IMG/VR virus record: IMGVR_UViG_3300047560_001510
Span: 1 to 26,353 of that record
Strand: one strand, 5' to 3'
DNA: 26,353 nt
Origin: a virus
The first letter of the stretch is position 1. Each line of letters starts with the position of its first letter. Under the pieces are notes generated by a model that saw only the letters and a program-made list of their open reading frames with translations, ran no database searches and was not told where the DNA came from. A program made the position numbers and the translations under genes. Below are positions 23,131 through 26,353 of the stretch, in pieces.

Positions 23131-23744
23131 GCGATCAGCAGGACAAAACGTTGGGGGTGTTGGATCGGGTTCTGGCCTACGTGGACAGCCCGTTCAAGCT
23201 CATCGCTTTGCTGATCATGTTCCTGTTTGGATTCAGCGCCTGGTTTGTCTATACCAACCAAGAGCTGCTGGTTGGGGCGTACAAGGAAAGCCAGAAACTC
23301 CCCAGCATCAATGAAGAGCGCGTTGACGATGCGGCGGCAATCTTGTTCAAGTACGGTGGCGCGCAAACCGTTGCTGTATTTAAGGTGAACCCACTGTTTG
23401 GCACCAGGGTTTTGTATCGGGCATACACCAAGGAAGGGCGCGACAAGCGCATGGAGGGAATCGATGTCGGTCTCTTTACCCAGAATCCCAACAATAACGC
23501 AGACGTTGTTAAGCTCATGGCAGGAGAGACGCCATGCGGCGACTACAACAAGCCACAAAGCGAGATTGGCCTATGGTACGTCGAATCAGGTGTCACATTC
23601 GGATGCCGTACATCAGTGCCACCGGACAACACCAGGTTCATTGGCCAGATCACCGTCGGTTTCAAAGATCGACCTGAGAGCCTAGAAGATGTGCAGGCCC
23701 TGATGGGTATTGCTTCAACCATGCTGACAAGAAAGAGTTACTAA
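23127..23744 (+). CDS. N-terminally anchored membrane protein with periplasmic domain
   Basis: A 205-residue protein with a GTG start overlapping the previous stop (GTGA). A short cytosolic N-terminus is followed by one transmembrane helix (about 23-43, FKLIALLIMFLFGFSAWFVY) and a soluble domain of about 160 residues on the outer side. C137 and C160 could form a disulphide in the periplasm. This topology resembles that of T4 holin T, but I see no clear sequence similarity to it. It may be a holin, an antiholin-type regulator or a lysis sensor. Confidence 0.6.
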   Translation: MSDQQDKTLGVLDRVLAYVDSPFKLIALLIMFLFGFSAWFVYTNQELLVGAYKESQKLPSINEERVDDAAAILFKYGGAQTVAVFKVNPLFGTRVLYRAYTKEGRDKRMEGIDVGLFTQNPNNNADVVKLMAGETPCGDYNKPQSEIGLWYVESGVTFGCRTSVPPDNTRFIGQITVGFKDRPESLEDVQALMGIASTMLTRKSY

Positions 23745-24220
23745 TGGATAAATTACTTGGGCTTCTAAAAGATGCGGCTCCTGCGCTGGCCACTGCTGTT
23801 GCAGGGCCGATGGGCGGCATGGCGGTCAAAATGATTGCGGACAAACTGGGCGTTGAGAACACGCCGGACGCCGTTGCGCAGGTCATCCAGGCCGATCCCA
23901 ATTTAGTACTGAAGCTAAAGGACCTGGACCTCAAAGCGTTTGAGAAAGAGGTTGAGGACCGAAAAGACGCGCGGGCTATGGCCACGACGGCGCTCAAATC
24001 TGACGATCCATTTGTGCGGAGGTTCACGTACTACTTCATTGCCGCATGGTCGGTTTTTGCCATGGTCTACATCCCGTTCATGACCTTTTCCGAAATCCCG
24101 GAGAAGAACGTTCGGTTTGCTGACACCATTCTTGGGTTCCTTTTGGGGACCGTGGTGGCGTCCATGTTTGCCTTCTTGCTTGGTTCTTCATTCGGCTCCC
24201 GCCAAAAGGACAATAAATGA
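23744..24220 (+). CDS. holin, 3TM gene-transfer-agent type (putative)
   Basis: A 158-residue protein resembling holins of the GTA_holin_3TM type. The N-terminus has a hydrophobic/amphipathic stretch (LLKDAAPALATAVAGPMGG, 7-25). A charged middle follows with EVEDRKDARAMATTALKS. Two clear transmembrane helices lie at about 96-113 and 127-147, and the end is a polar GSRQKDNK. Holins make the hole that lets the endolysin reach the cell wall. It starts one base into the previous stop (TAATG) and overlaps the endolysin start (ATGA), as expected for a lysis pair. Confidence 0.75.
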   Translation: MDKLLGLLKDAAPALATAVAGPMGGMAVKMIADKLGVENTPDAVAQVIQADPNLVLKLKDLDLKAFEKEVEDRKDARAMATTALKSDDPFVRRFTYYFIAAWSVFAMVYIPFMTFSEIPEKNVRFADTILGFLLGTVVASMFAFLLGSSFGSRQKDNK

Positions 24221-24669
24221 ACCTCTCCGAACACTTCACCCTGGAAGAAGCCACGTATAGCGAAACGGCTATCCGCCAACACATCAACAACCAGCCGGAT
24301 GAGCGCCAGTTGGAGAACATGAAGTCTGCTGCCGCCCAGCTTGAGGCTGTGCGTGCCCTGTCAGGCCCCCTGCGGATCAACTCCTGGCTACGCCTTCCCG
24401 ACGTCAACGTAGCTGTCGGCGGCTCCAAAATCTCCAGCCACATGGACGGCTGGGCGATCGACGTGTCTAGTTCCAAGCATACCCCGCTGGAGCTTTGCCG
24501 CATGGTTGAGGGCGCCGGGATAAAATTCGACCAGATGATCCACGAGTTCGGGCGCTGGATGCACATCAGTTTTGCCCCCGAGATGCGCCAGCAAAAGCTG
24601 ACGATCTTTAAGCCGGAGGGTAAGTACAAGGTTGGCATTTTGACCGAGGCGGACTATCATTCAGCCTGA
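24217..24669 (+). CDS. endolysin, M15 family zinc peptidase
   Basis: A 150-residue peptidase of the D-Ala-D-Ala carboxypeptidase / L-alanyl-D-glutamate endopeptidase type (M15), which cuts peptidoglycan cross-links at lysis. The zinc motif SSHMDGWAID (73-82) supplies H75 and D82, and WMHISF supplies H116; E110 in MIHEFG is the likely catalytic base. The N-terminal LSEHFTLEEATYSETA start is typical of the family. There is no signal peptide, so it depends on a holin, which is the preceding gene. Overlap ATGA with the holin gene suggests coupled translation. Confidence 0.88.
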   Translation: MNLSEHFTLEEATYSETAIRQHINNQPDERQLENMKSAAAQLEAVRALSGPLRINSWLRLPDVNVAVGGSKISSHMDGWAIDVSSSKHTPLELCRMVEGAGIKFDQMIHEFGRWMHISFAPEMRQQKLTIFKPEGKYKVGILTEADYHSA

Positions 24670-24681
24670 TAGGGGGTCCCC

Positions 24682-26353
24682 GTGCCATTACAAAAACTTC
24701 AGTTCCGACCGGGTGTTAACCGAGAGTCAACCACACTGGCCAACGAGGGCGGCTGGTTCGAGTCCGACAAGGTGCGGTTTCGTTCGGGGTATCCTGAGAA
24801 GATCGGTGGTTGGGTCAAGGATACCGGAACGATCACCGAGCCTATTTCACCGCCTACTGGTACCTTCTGGGGCGTCTGCCGCTCCATGTGGAACTGGGTG
24901 TCCTTGAACGGGTTCAACCTGCTGAGTTTGGGAACAAACCTAAAGTTCTACATCCAGAACGGTGTGGGTGGCGACATCAACGACGTGACTCCGTTGCGCT
25001 ATACCACGGTGGCCGGGCAGGTAACATTTGCTGCAACGCCTGGATCGACGACTATTATCGTTACCGACGTGGGCTGGGGCGGTCAGACCAACGACTTTGT
25101 TACGTTCACCGGCGCGGTGTCTTTGGGCGGCGCCATTACGGCGTCTGTGCTCAACAGCGAGTTTCAGGTCACGTATCTTTCCAACGACACGTTCAGCATC
25201 CAGTCCCCTGTGGCGGCCAACTCAAGTGATATTGGCACCGGAGGCGCGGCAACGGTGGCGGCGTACCAAATCTCCACTGGCGCTGATGTTTTTGGCGCAG
25301 TTAACGGCTGGGGCGCAGGCACTTGGGGCGGTGTTGTCCCCGCGCCTGGCGTCAATACGGGTTGGGGCGCAGAAGCTCCTTCTGGCATTGCTGTGCAGCT
25401 GCGCTTGTGGAGCCAGTCCAACTTTGGCCAAGACTTGGTGTTCAACCCTCGCGGCGGTCCGATTTACTACTGGGCGTTCAATACGATTGTCCCCACGCAG
25501 TTTGACCGTGCAGTACAGTTGACGCAGCAGGTGGTGACGTTCAACATTGGGCTGTCTCGGGTGACGCTTTCCTCGTACTTGGCCGACGGTACGGGCGTCA
25601 AGTTTGCCACCAACAGCCTTCTACCGACCGGCATCGTTGCGGGCACCACGTACTACTTGGTCTACACGGGAACTGGCCTGACCTACACGCTGTCCTCTAC
25701 GCCGGACTTGCTGACCCCGGTTGTGTTGAGTGGCTCTACGTCGGGCACTAGCACGTTGGTTGTTGCAGATGCACCTTCTGCCTGTAACTACGTCACCATC
25801 TCAGATGCGTCTCGTTTCATCTTGGCATTTGGCGTAAACGACTACGGTTCTACCACGCAAGACCCGATGCTAGTGCGTTGGTCCGACCAAGAAAGTCCGA
25901 ACGTGTGGACGCCGTCCGCAACCAACCAGGCCGGTAGTTACCGGTTGAGCCATGGATCGCAAATCATCACCGCCATCCAGACCCGACAGGAAATCTTGGT
26001 GCTTACCGACGCAGCCGTTTATTCCATGCAATATATTGGCGCACCGTACGTCTGGGGCTTTCAAATCATGGGAGACAACATCTCCATCATGGGCCCCAAC
26101 GCTGCAATTACCGTCAACAACATCACCTACTGGATGGGAGTCGATAAGTTCTATTCGTACTCAGGCCGCGTGGAAACCCTCCCATGTACCCTGCGTCAGT
26201 ACATCTACGACGACATCAACTACTCGCAGAATTTCCAGGTATTCGCCGGAACCAATGAGGGTTACAACGAAATCTGGTGGTTTTATTGTTCTGCTTCTTC
26301 TACCAAGATAGACAAGTACGTCATCTACAACTACCTGGAGCGCACCTGGTACT
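24682..26353 (+). CDS. P22 gp10-like packaged-DNA stabilisation protein (partial)
   Basis: This frame is open from GTG 24682 to the window end with no stop, so only the first 557 residues are present. The N-terminus, PLQKLQFRPGVNRESTTLAN and WFESDKVRFRSGYPEKIGGW, is characteristic of the P22 gp10-like tail hub proteins that seal the neck after packaging. Later landmarks are LRLWSQSNFGQDLVFNPRGG, NISIMGPNAAITVNNITYWM and NEGYNEIWWFY. A WG-rich piece, NGWGAGTWGG (about 211-220), recalls the repeat protein at 15012. AGGGGG precedes the GTG start. It lies after the lysis genes, away from the gp4-like gene. Confidence 0.85.
   Translation, partial: MPLQKLQFRPGVNRESTTLANEGGWFESDKVRFRSGYPEKIGGWVKDTGTITEPISPPTGTFWGVCRSMWNWVSLNGFNLLSLGTNLKFYIQNGVGGDINDVTPLRYTTVAGQVTFAATPGSTTIIVTDVGWGGQTNDFVTFTGAVSLGGAITASVLNSEFQVTYLSNDTFSIQSPVAANSSDIGTGGAATVAAYQISTGADVFGAVNGWGAGTWGGVVPAPGVNTGWGAEAPSGIAVQLRLWSQSNFGQDLVFNPRGGPIYYWAFNTIVPTQFDRAVQLTQQVVTFNIGLSRVTLSSYLADGTGVKFATNSLLPTGIVAGTTYYLVYTGTGLTYTLSSTPDLLTPVVLSGSTSGTSTLVVADAPSACNYVTISDASRFILAFGVNDYGSTTQDPMLVRWSDQESPNVWTPSATNQAGSYRLSHGSQIITAIQTRQEILVLTDAAVYSMQYIGAPYVWGFQIMGDNISIMGPNAAITVNNITYWMGVDKFYSYSGRVETLPCTLRQYIYDDINYSQNFQVFAGTNEGYNEIWWFYCSASSTKIDKYVIYNYLERTWY

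Overview
The window is a continuous stretch of a tailed double-stranded DNA bacteriophage genome (Caudoviricetes), or a metagenomic phage contig or prophage, holding the packaging, head, neck, tail-fibre and lysis genes. All recognisable genes lie on the plus strand. They are packed tightly, often with 1-8 nt stop/start overlaps, and most have strong AGGAG-type ribosome binding sites, so the host is a bacterium. A portal, gp4-like and gp10-like neck set points to a short-tailed (podovirus, P22-like) particle. No tail tape measure, tail sheath or tail tube gene is visible. The holin, D-Ala-D-Ala-type peptidase and transmembrane lysis proteins suggest a Gram-negative host, but the sequence does not name it. 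No integrase, repressor, replication gene, tRNA, IS element or CRISPR array was found.

Layout: 77-2226 terminase small and large subunits; 2236-4731 portal; 4728-5340 a small coiled protein and a GroES-like co-chaperonin; 5355-6320 scaffold; 6313-8299 head-associated proteins ending with a Mu gpT-like major capsid protein. A 153-base gap (8300-8452) carries two hairpins, the second a good rho-independent terminator, then a candidate promoter and further inverted repeats. From 8453 to 13878 come two small beta-rich virion candidates, a series of very small Lys/Gly-rich basic proteins, a P22 gp4-like neck protein, a zinc-ribbon protein and an adaptor-like protein. From 13878 to 16952 lie two paralogous beta proteins around a 64-aa protein, followed by a 646-aa protein built from about 25 short GVEATG-type repeats.

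From 16962 to 22431 is the receptor-binding region: a collagen-like (GPT)n fibre with a self-cleaving S74 chaperone tail; a 2-oxoglutarate/Fe(II) oxygenase whose TTG start overlaps the fibre stop codon; a second fibre protein; a glycine-rich adhesin-like protein; a small protein carrying a module also found in the gp4-like protein; and a cupin-like protein. From 22433 to 24669 is the lysis region: three membrane proteins, a 3TM-type holin candidate and an M15 peptidase endolysin. At 24682 a P22 gp10-like protein starts and runs off the window end.

The most interesting candidate system is the collagen-like fibre coupled to a complete 2OG oxygenase, which suggests hydroxylation of the phage's own fibre. 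Other points of interest are the phage-encoded co-chaperonin placed between portal and scaffold, the cluster of tiny basic proteins, and the repeat protein.
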